This document shows, in pieces, positions 32,803 to 43,591 of a stretch of DNA of 64,000 bases. A program made the translations under genes and the position numbers. Under the pieces are notes generated by a model. It was given only the letters and a program-made list of their open reading frames with translations, ran no database searches and was not told the DNA's origin. The stretch comes from Trichoderma breve (lineage: Eukaryota > Ascomycota > Sordariomycetes > Hypocreales > Hypocreaceae). The DNA lies in the NCBI RefSeq assembly GCF_028502605.1, contig NC_079233.1, positions 3,906,001 through 3,970,000 of the forward strand. Reading direction: 5' to 3'. Position 1 is the stretch's first letter. Every line of letters begins with the position of its first letter.

Positions 32803-34555
32803 CGCCTTTTCCCCTTAACACCAACAAATTGCAACTGCAATTTCTTATCGAATTATTAACCAATTTTAAATCTAATTGAATTTTCTTAACGGCAATAACC
32901 GAATCTATTAAATCTGCTATTCTTTCCGCAATTAACGACGTTAATAACGGCATATTATAACGAAAAGCTGCATAACGCTGGGGAATACCCCGCTTAACAC
33001 TACAGAAGCGTTTAAACAGCAGCCAGTTAAGGGCTAATGCCTATAAATTTACCTAACGCCTTTTAAAGCAGCAGGAAGGTTATCTTATTTAATAGATTTT
33101 AGTTTAGACTAACCTAGGTCTCCCCTTAATATATTAGCAGGTTAGAGAATTTACTATAAGGGTAATTAAAGCCAGCGGTAATAATCTACTACTTAAAAAA
33201 AGGTAAATTAAAGGTTTCCTAAGATAAAACCCTAAAGTTAGGACTGTTAAAGGTAAGCTAATTAATTCCTATTATTTAAATAGGGTAAAGGTTAATGTTA
33301 TTAAGGATTTTTTTTAGTTCTTTAACCTCCCGGTGATTAAGGATATCCTTAGTAAGTACTAATATAATATAGACGAGACTGGGATACTAAAAGGCTGCGG
33401 TAGTAACGGGCTAGTGCTTAAGTATACTAAGAAGAAGGCTATTATAAGGAAGTAGCCTGGATTATAATATTAGACTTTGATTATTAAGTATATTTTAGCT
33501 ATAGGCTAGGTCCTCCTACTGTTAATTATTTTTAAAGGCCTGATAGTCTAGTAGTAATAGTTCCCTGAGGAAATTAAATTCCTAGTTAACTAGGCGTTTA
33601 AGGTGTCTAAGAAAGGCTGGACTAGTAATAAAATTGTAATCTAGTAGTTGTAAAAGATCTTTATTTCTTAAACTTAACCTAGTTTACTGTTAAAGTAATT
33701 ACTTATTATTAACGGCTACAGTAGCTACTACACTAATAATTTCCTTTATAAATACTTTAAAAATAATATTTATTTACTCTACCTACTATTATACAGCTTC
33801 TACGTTCTTTAACTTTTTAATATTACTGTTTTTTCTTTTGTTAAGACCTATTACCGTTAAGCTTTATTAAAATTTAAAGACTATAATAATTCCTCGCTAG
33901 CTAGGAAAAGGATTTTCCTTAAATATTATTATAAAGCTAGGAAGTTAGACTTTATAAGTAAAAATATATAAGCTAGCTGGCTTAGATCTAGTCTGTAGCC
34001 TCTTAATATTAATAAACCGTTAGGGAGTAAGTTAGTTGTTAAAAAACCCCTAGAATTAAAAATAACCCCTAAGATAGTAAAATTAATAGTTAGGAAGAAG
34101 AAGGAAGTAGATTTAATTAATTTTAATACTCCTAAATAGTTGTAAAAAGTTTAAAGAGTTATATAATTAATTAAGGTTATAACGTTAAGGACCTAGCTAC
34201 TATTATAAAAGATTAAAAAGTAACTAAACTAGAAGAATACTATAATAGCGGCGTCAGAGATTAAAATTTATAATCTATAGCGCTAAGTTAATAGCTTCTG
34301 ACCTAAAAAAAAATAAAAAGTAAAAGAAAACCTAAATAGTTGATTTATTAGGATTAAAGAGATTATAAATATAAAGAAGAAGATAAAATAGGAATTACAG
34401 CGTGCTAAGGTATTTAACGAAGTTAAAGTTAATAAATTTAAAAATGTATGTTAAGTATTTTTACTAGAATAAAGAAGAATAATAAGAAGATAACATCCTG
34501 ATGTTATTATGCTAATTTTTCCCTTTAATTTAATATCAATTACGGTCCGGCTTTA

Positions 34556-34620
34556 GTGGCCACCTTCTAGGTTTAAAGTGGCCACCTTCTAGGGGTGGCC
34601 ACCTTCCCTGTGGTCTGACT
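34556..34620 (-). repeat. Right terminal inverted repeat, 65 bp
   Basis: Perfect inverted copy of 32738-32802, with the same three AAGGTGGCCAC subrepeats on the opposite strand. Followed by TA at 34621-34622. GC-rich and unmutated in contrast to the interior. Confidence 0.95.
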
Positions 34621-34992
34621 TAGAGTGTAATACTCCCGAAATATTTTGCCGCATTATTCTTACTTTATACCCTGTTGTCCCTTTTAGTTCACTAAGACAA
34701 TAAACTCACCTAACTTATATTTACAAATTAAGTATATCTTTGTCCATTTACGTAATGCGGGTAGTAAGCGCGAGATTATGGAGGTACTGAATTGACGACC
34801 AGATGTGTTAAATACACATTATAATTGTAAGGTATCTAATCTTATGATAAAACACAAAGGATTATCAATAAAGAAACGATTAAAGGACCTCTTCACTCTC
34901 ATCATCGGGGTAGCGCGTCCCTTCACCATGACGGTAGATTAATTATTCAAACTCATCAAGTCATCCTCCTTCACGACCAGCAATTAAGTGGT
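34621..34992. other. Intergenic, right of the transposon
   Basis: 372 bp of ordinary non-coding sequence between the transposon end and the sulfotransferase-like gene. No gene or repeat recognised. Confidence 0.35.
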
Positions 34993-35909
34993 TCAAACTC
35001 GGTGACCAAAACTTTTCCAGAGCCACCAACCGCTGCCTGCCAAGCAAGTCCCTGCCAAGATGTAGTACAGCCAGATGGTGAGAGAGCGTTTCACCATGTT
35101 CAGAAATATTTGCTCAGCGTTTTCGGCATCATTAGCCTTGGGGAACGGTTCGTTTGGGATAGGGCAGTCGAGAATCTTGCATAATGGCGCCCATCCGTCC
35201 TCCAGTCGTACAATATGAAGTCGATCCTTGGGGACACTGTCAATTACTGATTGCATATGGCGTTCCATTGATTCTAAGTCGTTGTCAGCATACATTTCTT
35301 GTGTTCGAAAGAAACCCAATGTTGCAGTGTTACCGGGATTTGGGATCTGGCCAGAGGTTGGATTGTAGGACTCTCGTTCCCTATAATATGTTAGTACTCT
35401 CAATACCTATATCTGTGAATACCTAGAACTCAGTCATACATGGCAGCCATGCCATCGATCACGCCTATGCTCCATCTCCAACCGGGAACCGGCCAGAATA
35501 GCATGGATAAAAATTTGGTCTGTGCATTACTCGCAACGGCCCCCATACTCCTCCACCAGGTTTTTGGATCTCTCTTTACATAAACCACCTGCGCATCGGG
35601 ATACAGCTCGCATAATTCAGGCACGAAACTGAAAAAGGGAATGTCGCTTGTAACAACAAACCCCTCTGTAAGCTCTTTCAACAGTTGTAGCACGCGGGGT
35701 TTGTCGTGTCGATACTTATAGAGCTCGTAACATTTCCTGTTATACTCGTCCTCACGAGCTAGCCCATGAGATCCTCCATGGAGACCTTGACCGTTGAGCA
35801 GCTTCTCACAAGCAAGAACGAGTGTGGTTGTGCCCGTTCGAGGATAGCCGGCGCCAATGACCTTGACTCTCCGGCTACGATCGACTGGCTTTGAACCATT
35901 GGCGCCCAT
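34993..35909 (-). CDS. P-loop sulfotransferase-like protein with C-terminal membrane anchor
   Basis: Exon 1 is 35909-35440 and exon 2 is 35380-34993, joined across a 59-bp GTATGA..TAG intron, giving 285 residues. Near the N-terminus VIGAGYPRTGTTTL is the 5'-PSB (PAPS-binding) loop of sulfotransferase-fold proteins; VVYVKRDPKTWW fits the 3'-phosphate-binding block. This fungal group is often labelled NAD-dependent epimerase/dehydratase by mistake. The C-terminus has a single hydrophobic span (IWLYYILAGTCLAGSGWWLW), so it is probably membrane-anchored with the enzyme domain in the cytosol. The start MGANGSK also fits N-myristoylation; upstream in-frame codons are not ATG. Substrate unknown. Confidence 0.83.
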
Positions 35910-36653
35910 TTTCAATGGCTCAGGTAATCAGAACCCTGGAAGACCTGCAGTCAAATATAGAGGCCACAATGACAACCAAGATGTGAGGGCCAATATGCTA
36001 TGACACTTGGATCGCAGTTATATATAAGTATGAAGAGCAGTGGTAATTGACCACGATTGTGCGCTCTTGCCTACTCTTTAAATCAATGGAACAGCACACC
36101 CCGCTTATGAGGCCCCCTAGGGATAGATAGAAAACAGCGGTGCCATTCCCATACCAGTGTATTCATTTTACCGCAAGTCGGCTTAAACGTACAAGCGACT
36201 TCCCGCTATGATCTGACTGTATCAATAAACACTATGAGTGACGAGAAATCGGGCCATCGGCAACGCTTAATGACTAAGGGTTAAAATTTAGCGCCTTTTG
36301 TAAGAACTAGAAGTAGCGGAAAATCTACAAGCAGATAAGCTTCCGATTTGTAGGTGCCTAAATGCCCAAAGAGGCATTTGCACAGAAAGAAAGAACCTAT
36401 CACAAGAGGAACGCAATCCGTTCTGCTGACTGACGATTTCATTTCGCACACAATGCCTTGCTTCTCCATCACCGGATTTTTGCTCTCCAACGTTAACGGT
36501 CCAATTATCATCGACAGCCGCCCGCTGAAAATTTCTTTTATAGCAATTATAAAGAAGCCTCCATGACGTAAATCTCAAGACTCCCTCTATTTGCACCGTA
36601 ACGAATTCCCATTTGAACCGTAGTGGCCCATGCCACAAGCTACGTAGCGCGGG
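35910..36653. other. Intergenic region, 744 bp
   Basis: Between the sulfotransferase-like gene and the second 5S-derived element. Overlapping small frames at 36281-36638 on both strands have no recognisable motif. Nothing else seen. Confidence 0.35.
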
Positions 36654-36792
36654 CGTTGGCTAGCCGCCAAAAACGAAATCATGTCGGGTGACTCCCAACT
36701 TTGGAGTCTTGGGATGCCAAAAACAGAAGACATGGAACACCAAAGAAGCTCTTGACGGGACCCCGAATTCTCCTGTACCTATGGTCGTATGT
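36654..36792 (-). repeat. 5S-derived composite element, copy D (truncated 5S plus tail)
   Basis: Second member of the family at 32493-32626. The first 39 nt on the minus strand are 5S rRNA 5' sequence ending at GGGGTCCCGTC; a tail of about 100 nt with GGCATCCCAAGACTCCAAA and an end TTGGCGGCTAGCCAACG follows. The junction is at the same 5S base as in copy C. Differences between copies are scattered point changes and a few short indels. Confidence 0.8.
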
Positions 36793-38833
36793 GCTAGATG
36801 AAGTTTACTCCTTGTCTATATGCGAAAGATTCGCACAAGTAATACTCACGAGCAGGCCGAGTGATCGCCTTTGGCCTCATTGCCAACCTTTCTTTTTTTC
36901 TGGTCTTGTGTAATTGATTGGTTTAGTACCTGTGGAAAAAATGGAAAATATACAACCGTGCCGCAAACCTCATTACACTCACACGTATACATGCAGTATA
37001 TGTAGCGATTTATCCATCAAAACACGCCGCCTTCTTCGGTTTTCCGAAATCACATGTATTCAGAGTAGCCTCCAGTTCGAGTAGGCAGAGACACCAATCA
37101 GTTTCAGAACTCTTATATGCCTTGAACGCGGGCCTTTCCGCTGACCATTCACATGTGGATTCTTCTCTCTGTTTTTGGACTTTCTCATGACTCTCCTCAG
37201 CGTTATCTCTGTGCTTCACTGTGATACGATACATATAGATGAGTAATATCCTAGCTAATTCAAACTGAGCAGTTCAGCTTACACGTCAAAGGCATGGTAT
37301 GAAAGACATGTCCTGGCATGGTATGAGGCTCTGCTGGACATCGAGGGGGATCCATCACAACTTCCTGGAGCGGTAATAAGATGGATATTCCTACGTGGCA
37401 TGCGCGGCGTAGCGGTGACTGGATGACACTGCATTAACCCCTAGCAACAAAGCCATATTAGGTATTTGAACGATACTACATCCACACATTCCCTACTAGC
37501 TTAGTACTTGACAGACAGGGGTAGTTTTAAATTATACACAGTGGGTCTAAGTGACTAATTCCGATGTTGAAGATCTTTAACTAGGATGGCTGTGACGACT
37601 GAGATGAATAATAAAGTCCGGCGGCTGGATTAGATCTACCGCCACCGCTGCTACTATATTTAGCGTCAGACTGACAAGAGGTTGGTTTGAAGCTCTATCC
37701 AAGAGTGACGGAAAAGATTGTCTTAATTTATGTCCTGATGGTTACTTTTTGTACGATGAGAAACGTCCTTGTTATTACTGGAAGCCGGAAATGGCCTTAG
37801 AGGATAGGGAAGCTTTGATAGAAGGAATAAATGAGCAACTTGAAGGTTTAACGAGGCACCAGTGGGAGTTTACACATTGTATGCGGTGTCTACTAATCAA
37901 ATAAAACCAGACCCGGACAGGAGGTAAATGAGAGAAGACTTCCCTGTCCAAAGCGTTTATTAAGAACCAGCCCACAGAAACTGAGTAGCCAGCTAATCAA
38001 GACAGGCTTCACAATAACCCTACTTCTAAGCTTCCTTGACCTTCTCTCAGCAGACTCTTCAGTCACTACCACCTTACCTGTCATTTTGAAATAGTCAGAC
38101 TGTCTCTGTAAATCTAATAGCAGAGCCCCCTGCGTTAGAGATTCCATTCTAATACGACTTTAATGCACTCGCAATTTCCACTGCTGACCAAGAGCTCATC
38201 TGTGTCTAGCAGGCATAGTTAGACTCTCATTGGGCAGAATTATGCTCTTGCTCTTAAACCAGTGGTTTAACCAAAGCTTAATTCGAGGCACATACCAGCC
38301 CTCCTGAGACAAGGATGCAAAGATCTCCCTAGGAGAGCATTCTTCTGTAGTCAGGATAATAATCTTGATTTTAGAGATGTCCCTGCATCTCTTCCCAACC
38401 TTCCTCAAATAGTAGAAATGCTTATTATGCAGGTCTGCCACATTCAGATATTTTGGCATCTTATGTAATAGTTATTTTTTTTTTACCCGTAAACGGTATG
38501 TGTATAGATTCCTTTTGTGGTCTTGGGGTTTTTTTTGTAACCCTCTTGCCAGTGTAAGCAATGACTGATGGGTTGGTAACTTTAACGAGGGGTATTAACT
38601 TCAACAAGGGTTAACAACATCAACAAGGGTTAACAACGCCAACAACGGTTTCAACCGGGCTTGCCTAGTATGCTAACATAAGGCAAAGAAAGCCAAATAG
38701 TATAAATAGGTGTGCTTCTTCGCTTTGTTCTTCAATTGAAAACTATCACTACTCACCAGACCTTATCTCATCTGTCTCCCGAATCCAGCACCTACTACTT
38801 ATCTTTCTCTTGCTCGCTTCTATATCTATAAAT
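36793..38833. other. Gene-poor stretch with unrecognised open frames
   Basis: About 2 kb. A plus-strand frame at 37608-37904 (98 codons, no ATG near its start) encodes a Trp/Tyr/Cys-rich peptide including CPDGYFLYDEKRPCYYW and may be an exon or remnant of an unknown gene. Minus-strand frames at 37893-38147 and 38196-38459 (the latter beginning MPKYLNVADLHNKHFYYL) also look partly protein-like but cannot be joined. At about 38,580-38,660 there is an imperfect AACAAGGGTTAAC-type repeat in the promoter of the next gene. Confidence 0.3.
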
Positions 38834-39432
38834 ATGTTTTTCAAAAGCATTGCTACCCTAGCTATCTTCACCGTGGGCGCTTTAGCCCGAGACTCCCTTC
38901 ACTTTGTGAACTGTGGAGAGGGCGCAAATGGTAATCCAGCCTCTGATTCGGTCATTGTTGTGCGTATATTCCTCCATCACTAGCCACATCGCCTGTATCA
39001 AACGACGGACTCTGACCCTGATATTTGTAGTTCTGCAATGACGACTCTAACTGCCACTTCAACCCTGCCCCAAGCAACTACTGCGTTGTAAGCAGCGGCG
39101 GCACCCTGACAACCTGGGAGCGATCTGGCGATTGCACCTTCACTACAGGTGTCCGTGTCAACTGGAGTATCAGAACCGATGCTCGAAACCAGCCAGACTT
39201 CTCGACCGTCGGGTAAGTAGCTCGTTATTGGTCTTAGGGAGACATTTTACTTACTTACATCTCATTGCAGAAGCGCTGGTAATGGCGCCCAGAACTTTAG
39301 CTGCATGAAGGACAACAGTCCAGTTATGTATGTCGACTCATTTGGTCAGGCATGCAAGAGCATCTATTACTGCTTTGTAAGGTACCTAAAGCTAAATAGC
39401 ATAAAGCACTCAAACTAACCAGTGTGCAGTAA
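38834..39432 (+). CDS. Small secreted cysteine-rich protein (effector-like)
   Basis: Four exons (38834-38959, 39031-39212, 39271-39376 and the stop-only exon 39430-39432) encode 138 residues. All introns are short with good donors; the last has GTAAGG, an ACTAAC branch and a CAG acceptor directly before TAA. Residues 1-18 are a signal peptide (SIATLAIFTVGALA). The mature protein of about 120 residues has eight cysteines, which could form four disulphides. Retaining intron 3 would instead add about 17 residues (ending HSN). I do not recognise a family; size, secretion and Cys content are those of fungal effectors or antimicrobial proteins. The position in repeat-rich accessory DNA supports this but is not proof. 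Confidence 0.78.
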
Positions 39433-39788
39433 CTTATAACAGCGACTGTTATGATGACCTGTGCATAGCACAAGTTATTTTTCTTATAGGGAAAACGTGT
39501 GCATAATACAGCTTATGGGTGATTAATCTTCCATTCTGTCAATAAACAACCTCTACAGCGGACTTTGCATCAGCCTTTACAGCCAACTTTAGCTTTTACT
39601 AGTAGCTAGCTTTTATTTTATAGTAGCTTATACAACATTAAGAAGGTTTCCAACAAGAATCCATTACAAAGACGTGCAGCAACAAGATCAGAGAGCAAAA
39701 CTTTGTATCTCATTGCCCATCTATTTACCAATCTATCATGTCCTCTCCGACAAAATTCCACAGTGAACTCAAGTTACGATGAGCAAAC
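39433..39788. other. Convergent 3' flanks
   Basis: 356 bp between the secreted-protein gene and the ceramidase gene, which read toward each other. A/T-rich; no gene seen. Confidence 0.35.
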
Positions 39789-41018
39789 TTATCCGTGCTT
39801 TGATGATGCATGTACGCCTGCCAACAATCTCGCCGCAGATGGGACGGGCCAGGCAAGATGCTGAATCGGGTCTTCACGAACCTCATCTGATATTATTGCG
39901 TCGACGAGAGCCACGCCAACATAGCCTCCGATACAAGTAAAGATGTGCCACCTGTTATAGCTTTGTTAGACATGACAGCACTGCGGGGCAATAATGCAAC
40001 TCCAAAGTAAGCATACCATCCATGTAGCTCGAGGAAGAAAGCCAGGGGAAGGCCAACTGAATGCTTCATCGAAGTTAACAGTGAGCATAGCCAGTCATCC
40101 AACAGCCACACAAAGTACCCAAAGGCGAAGTTGACTGTGTAAAACATAAGTTCAAGTTCCCGACTCACGAGATTAGGGCAACGTACAGCAGCCAAACAAC
40201 GCGACATTTCGGAGGCTCTTCCTAATGCGCTCATCTGGCACTTGTTGAGAAATGAGCTTCAGCGTTCGAGTTGCGATCAAATAAACGGCAAGCCCAAAGG
40301 TTGTTGCATGAAGGAGGAATTCGTCCATGACCATATGCGTGACCATAACCACTATGAAGATGGCGGTAAGAAGTACGGCCACAAGTTTAGTACGCTGCGG
40401 GCTACTCTTGAATGTCAAGAGGCGATACACCATTGGTGTCGTCAAAAGATGCATGGACAATTCATCCGCTGGAGGAGAGGTGAGATTGAGTCAAAATTGG
40501 GTAGAGGTGTTACCACGTACACATTTGGGTGTGGTATTTCAAAGTCATATGATAGCTGGCAGAGCAAATGCCTACGCCAATCAATCCACCGTAAGAAAAT
40601 AGACGGGCGCGGGTCTGCCCATTATGGCCGGGCTTGGACAGGCCATATACTCCATAGGCAACTGCCAGTACAGCATGACCAGATTAGTGAATGTTGAGAT
40701 CCAAGACAGTATGGGCTGCGTATGCAATGCTACGGACCGAAAGCTAAGCTGCTGAGAGTGTTGATGAACTCAGCGGCATATCGTGTAATGACATAATCCT
40801 AGGTTTTCACAATGGTTCATTAACGAGTTCAGCCACCTGGGCAAGAGAAGGCATGGAGAAGACTACCTCTTCGCAAAAGCTATTTAAGCTGCTGTGAGCT
40901 ATAGCAATCCCAAAGCATGATAAGAAAGTTCCAAGACATACTTTAGATAAGACGTGGCCTCGCCCCAGAATGGTTTGCCGAGAGAAGAATGCAATGATTG
41001 CATGGCTGTGATGTGCAT
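39789..41018 (-). CDS. Alkaline ceramidase (YPC1/YDC1 family)
   Basis: Integral membrane hydrolase of the CREST superfamily that splits ceramide into sphingoid base and fatty acid in the ER. Seven exons: 41018-40942, 40879-40867, 40798-40738, 40661-40521, 40468-40187, 40134-40017 and 39951-39789, giving 284 residues with every join in phase. The joins rebuild the family blocks: PFWGEATSYLNFCEEDYVITRY, then CSASYHMTLKYHTQMSDELS and finally ELHGWWHIFTCIGGY, which hold the conserved zinc/active-site His, Asp and Ser residues. Several hydrophobic spans are visible. Exon 2 is only 13 nt. Intron 3 has a GTCCGT donor like the aminotransferase gene. ATGs at 41003 and 41048 are alternative starts. The gene looks intact despite lying in accessory DNA. 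Confidence 0.88.
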
Positions 41019-42577
41019 AGGCGATGGCAAGTCTTTTATACGAATCATGGAGAGAGTGGAAGCGGTCTCCAGCTGGATATGATCGGGCACTTTAGAGAAA
41101 GAAGTAAGGACGCGTGACTTTGAGCTCGGAGATGTCACGAAAACAACACGGCAGAGCCAATGGAAGGCACATAGCGTTGCGATTGCTTGTCCCACACTGA
41201 CCTACTGGCTGTTCGAGCCTCGTATGGGCGCGTGCCATGCATGGTACGCGCAGAAAAACTCGTAAGTACACGCAATCTTTGTGAGCGAGCAGTCGGTCCC
41301 TGGTAACCTGCTGGCGATCCCTCGCCGCGGCCTCACGATCTCGCAGATCACAAGCGCAGAGAGTCACTTCAGCACATCAAGAGACCGACACCTGCATTTA
41401 GATTGATCTCACCGTCTGTGTAAGGTATTGCCATTTGAGTTCAAAAATATCCTTTACGCCTCCGTAAGTGCTGTATCCAATGAAGTAGCGAAGATTCACT
41501 GTCTGCTGCGTCGAACGCCACATGATTCACAGCATGGGCGACAAGGATTGAACATTTGAACTTTGTACGGTCGCCCACACTAGGCTTCTGAGTTGCAACA
41601 AGACTATGATAACCTTAATATATAGTAAAATTAACCACATTCCGGTTGAAAATGGGCTGCTGATTCCCTGCAATGCCACGTCTAAGCTTTCCACAACTGA
41701 GAAATCTCCAAGCCTATATCGTATGCCAAGAGCTGGAGATGCTCAGCTATATCTGAGACACATTTCTATACCGTAGGCACATCCCAAGGCACCCCGCCGA
41801 TGCCATCTAAGTTGAGCAGACCTCACATGCCTCGCATTTGGACAAATCTCCCGCTGTAAATTTGCTTTGATCTTCCCTACATAATAGCTTGGATTCTCAT
41901 GCCCGATAATCCTATCAGGTCTGTGTATCACCTCAGGAAATTTCCTTATTGTAAAATACATAAATTGGGTGTGAGATATCCTTTGCTACGCAGCTCAGCT
42001 ATCTACTTTAATAACGAAGATGAGGGCATTTCTTTTTATCTGTATTCAATCTACGAGATTCTTAGGAACAAATCAATTAGAAGTCACCTTGTACATAATA
42101 TACATAGAATAAAAAACGTCGGAAATTTTCCATGCGCATTATGCGGAGAACATAAACCGAAAGAAGCTGCTACTGGTAAATACAAACAGTCGACGCTTCC
42201 CGGTTCAAACTCGTAATAGTTATTACATGTAAAGTTGTTCATTTATACAACCAGGAGTCTCGATTTCATTATCACTTTGAGAAAAGCCGTCTGATATTGA
42301 ATTAATTTGTTTATTAAGAGTAATTAGGTACAGAAAAATGACTCATTAATAACAGAGGCTCCTCTGCATTTGCATCATGATATTGGGAAAACCCCGAGGA
42401 GGCAAAAACCAATACCGAGGAGCAAATAGAATCTTAGAACGCCGCCTGGAGTTCAATAGCAAAGTACCATCATTTTTTGAGTTGTGTTGAAGCATCACTG
42501 AGACCAATTTTATCTCAGATACCTTTGCATAACGCCAAGTGAATCATCTTCCTGTTGCTTTTCTTCCCCTTCCCCCC
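41019..42577. other. Intergenic region, about 1.56 kb
   Basis: Upstream of the ceramidase and downstream of the metalloprotease. Open frames at 41092-41367 (minus) and 41899-42216 (plus) show no known motif. No repeat seen. Confidence 0.35.
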
Positions 42578-43591
42578 CTAGTTATCAGGATACCAGTCGA
42601 TGATATTTAACTTTTTATATGGACTTTCGAGGTTATAAAACGCTTTAGTGCTTACGATATCCGACTCCTGAATGTAAGGTGGGTGTTCCGGGTTGTAGTT
42701 CATGACAGAGTCGTAGTTAGCTGGTCCAAATTTCACAGCACCGCCCTCTTCAAAAGCGAATTCATGGCGCAACCCTAAGACATGGCCTAGTTCATGAAGA
42801 TAGAAATTGTGTTGGTATGGGCTAAACTTTTCGTCAAAGGCTAGCTGATATACGAAGAGCGTGTTGAGGTTGTCGTCGTTAGGGAAAAAAGCACTGGCCA
42901 AGACATCTCCTTGGTTGCCACCATAGGCGAGTACAAAACATGCGTCGTCTATATCGGTGACCCACTTGAAAGTAACTCCTATATCGAGACTGTTCCACTC
43001 CCTGGCGGCCATGTTGAGCTTGTACGCGGCGAATATGGCATGTTTCGGAGTTGGATAACCTCCTGCTTTGGCCGCAAATTGGACTACCTGGCCCTTTTTC
43101 CAGCGTGGAATGTTACCAAAATATCCGATCCAAAGAGCAAGGGGGTCAGACTTTTGGCTAGGCTTGAAGGGGAACTTTTTTTCCGTTACGCAAGTGTGCT
43201 TAAATTGCGGCACGGCAAGTTGAGCACTACTATTGAGTTGTAGCATTGAGTCGATGTCCTGGGGGATGTTTTTCATGTCAGGATCCGCCGGGACAGTCTT
43301 CAAGTCTCTTGCGGTGGCATTTTTCTTCAGCATTTTGAAGAATTCCTGGCGATTCCCGCTGGCGGGCTTGCCGTCCCTGGTAGATTGAGCAGAAGGCGCC
43401 ATAGTTGGTTGTACTGGAGTGCCGCACCAGTTGCCGAGGTTGAACTCCACGATGTTGGTTATGATTGGTAGTAGAATAGCACAAAGAGATTGAGACTTAG
43501 AGTCAGTATTATGCAAATACGATGTTGGAAAATTAGGAGAATATCGCATACCTGAATAGCTATTTATCTTCCACGCTGACCAGCGTGGCAT
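42578..43591 (-). CDS. Metzincin-type zinc metalloprotease
   Basis: Zinc-dependent endopeptidase with the full metzincin signature: HELGHVLGLRH binds zinc through three His with Glu as the base, and SVMNY downstream is the Met-turn. The single frame has 337 residues from the ATG at 43591. An inner ATG at 43402 (MAPSAQSTRDG) would give 274 residues and is a fair alternative, since the first 60 residues look less conserved; an intron near the 5' end is also possible because a GTATGC donor lies at about 43551. The catalytic domain resembles fungal matrixin/astacin-like proteases, with the WIGYF..RWKKGQVVQF segment as its first strand. There is no clear signal peptide, which is unusual for this class. 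Confidence 0.8.
   Translation of the reverse strand: MPRWSAWKINSYSGMRYSPNFPTSYLHNTDSKSQSLCAILLPIITNIVEFNLGNWCGTPVQPTMAPSAQSTRDGKPASGNRQEFFKMLKKNATARDLKTVPADPDMKNIPQDIDSMLQLNSSAQLAVPQFKHTCVTEKKFPFKPSQKSDPLALWIGYFGNIPRWKKGQVVQFAAKAGGYPTPKHAIFAAYKLNMAAREWNSLDIGVTFKWVTDIDDACFVLAYGGNQGDVLASAFFPNDDNLNTLFVYQLAFDEKFSPYQHNFYLHELGHVLGLRHEFAFEEGGAVKFGPANYDSVMNYNPEHPPYIQESDIVSTKAFYNLESPYKKLNIIDWYPDN

Larger units (their letters stand above)
32738..34620 (+). mobile_element. Decayed Tc1/mariner (Fot1/pogo-type) DNA transposon, 1.88 kb
   Basis: Bounded by perfect 65-bp terminal inverted repeats starting AGTCAGACCACAGGG and flanked by TA on both sides, the Tc1/mariner target duplication. The plus strand carries remnants of a DDE transposase in the right order: an N-terminal AYNAWGIPRLTLQKRLN-like helix-turn-helix, then DETGILKGCGSNGLVLK, KGWTSNKIVI, and a segment like INGYSSYYTNNFLY, interrupted by many TAG/TAA codons and frame breaks. 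The interior is extremely A/T-rich with C-to-T type decay, the mark of repeat-induced point mutation. No functional transposase is possible. The ends are intact, so it could in principle be moved in trans. Confidence 0.9.

Noticed and set aside
29848..36792. Calling the truncated 5S elements SINE3-type retroposons
   Set aside because: They keep only the first 39 nt of 5S and lack the internal promoter; no A-rich tail or target duplication was visible.
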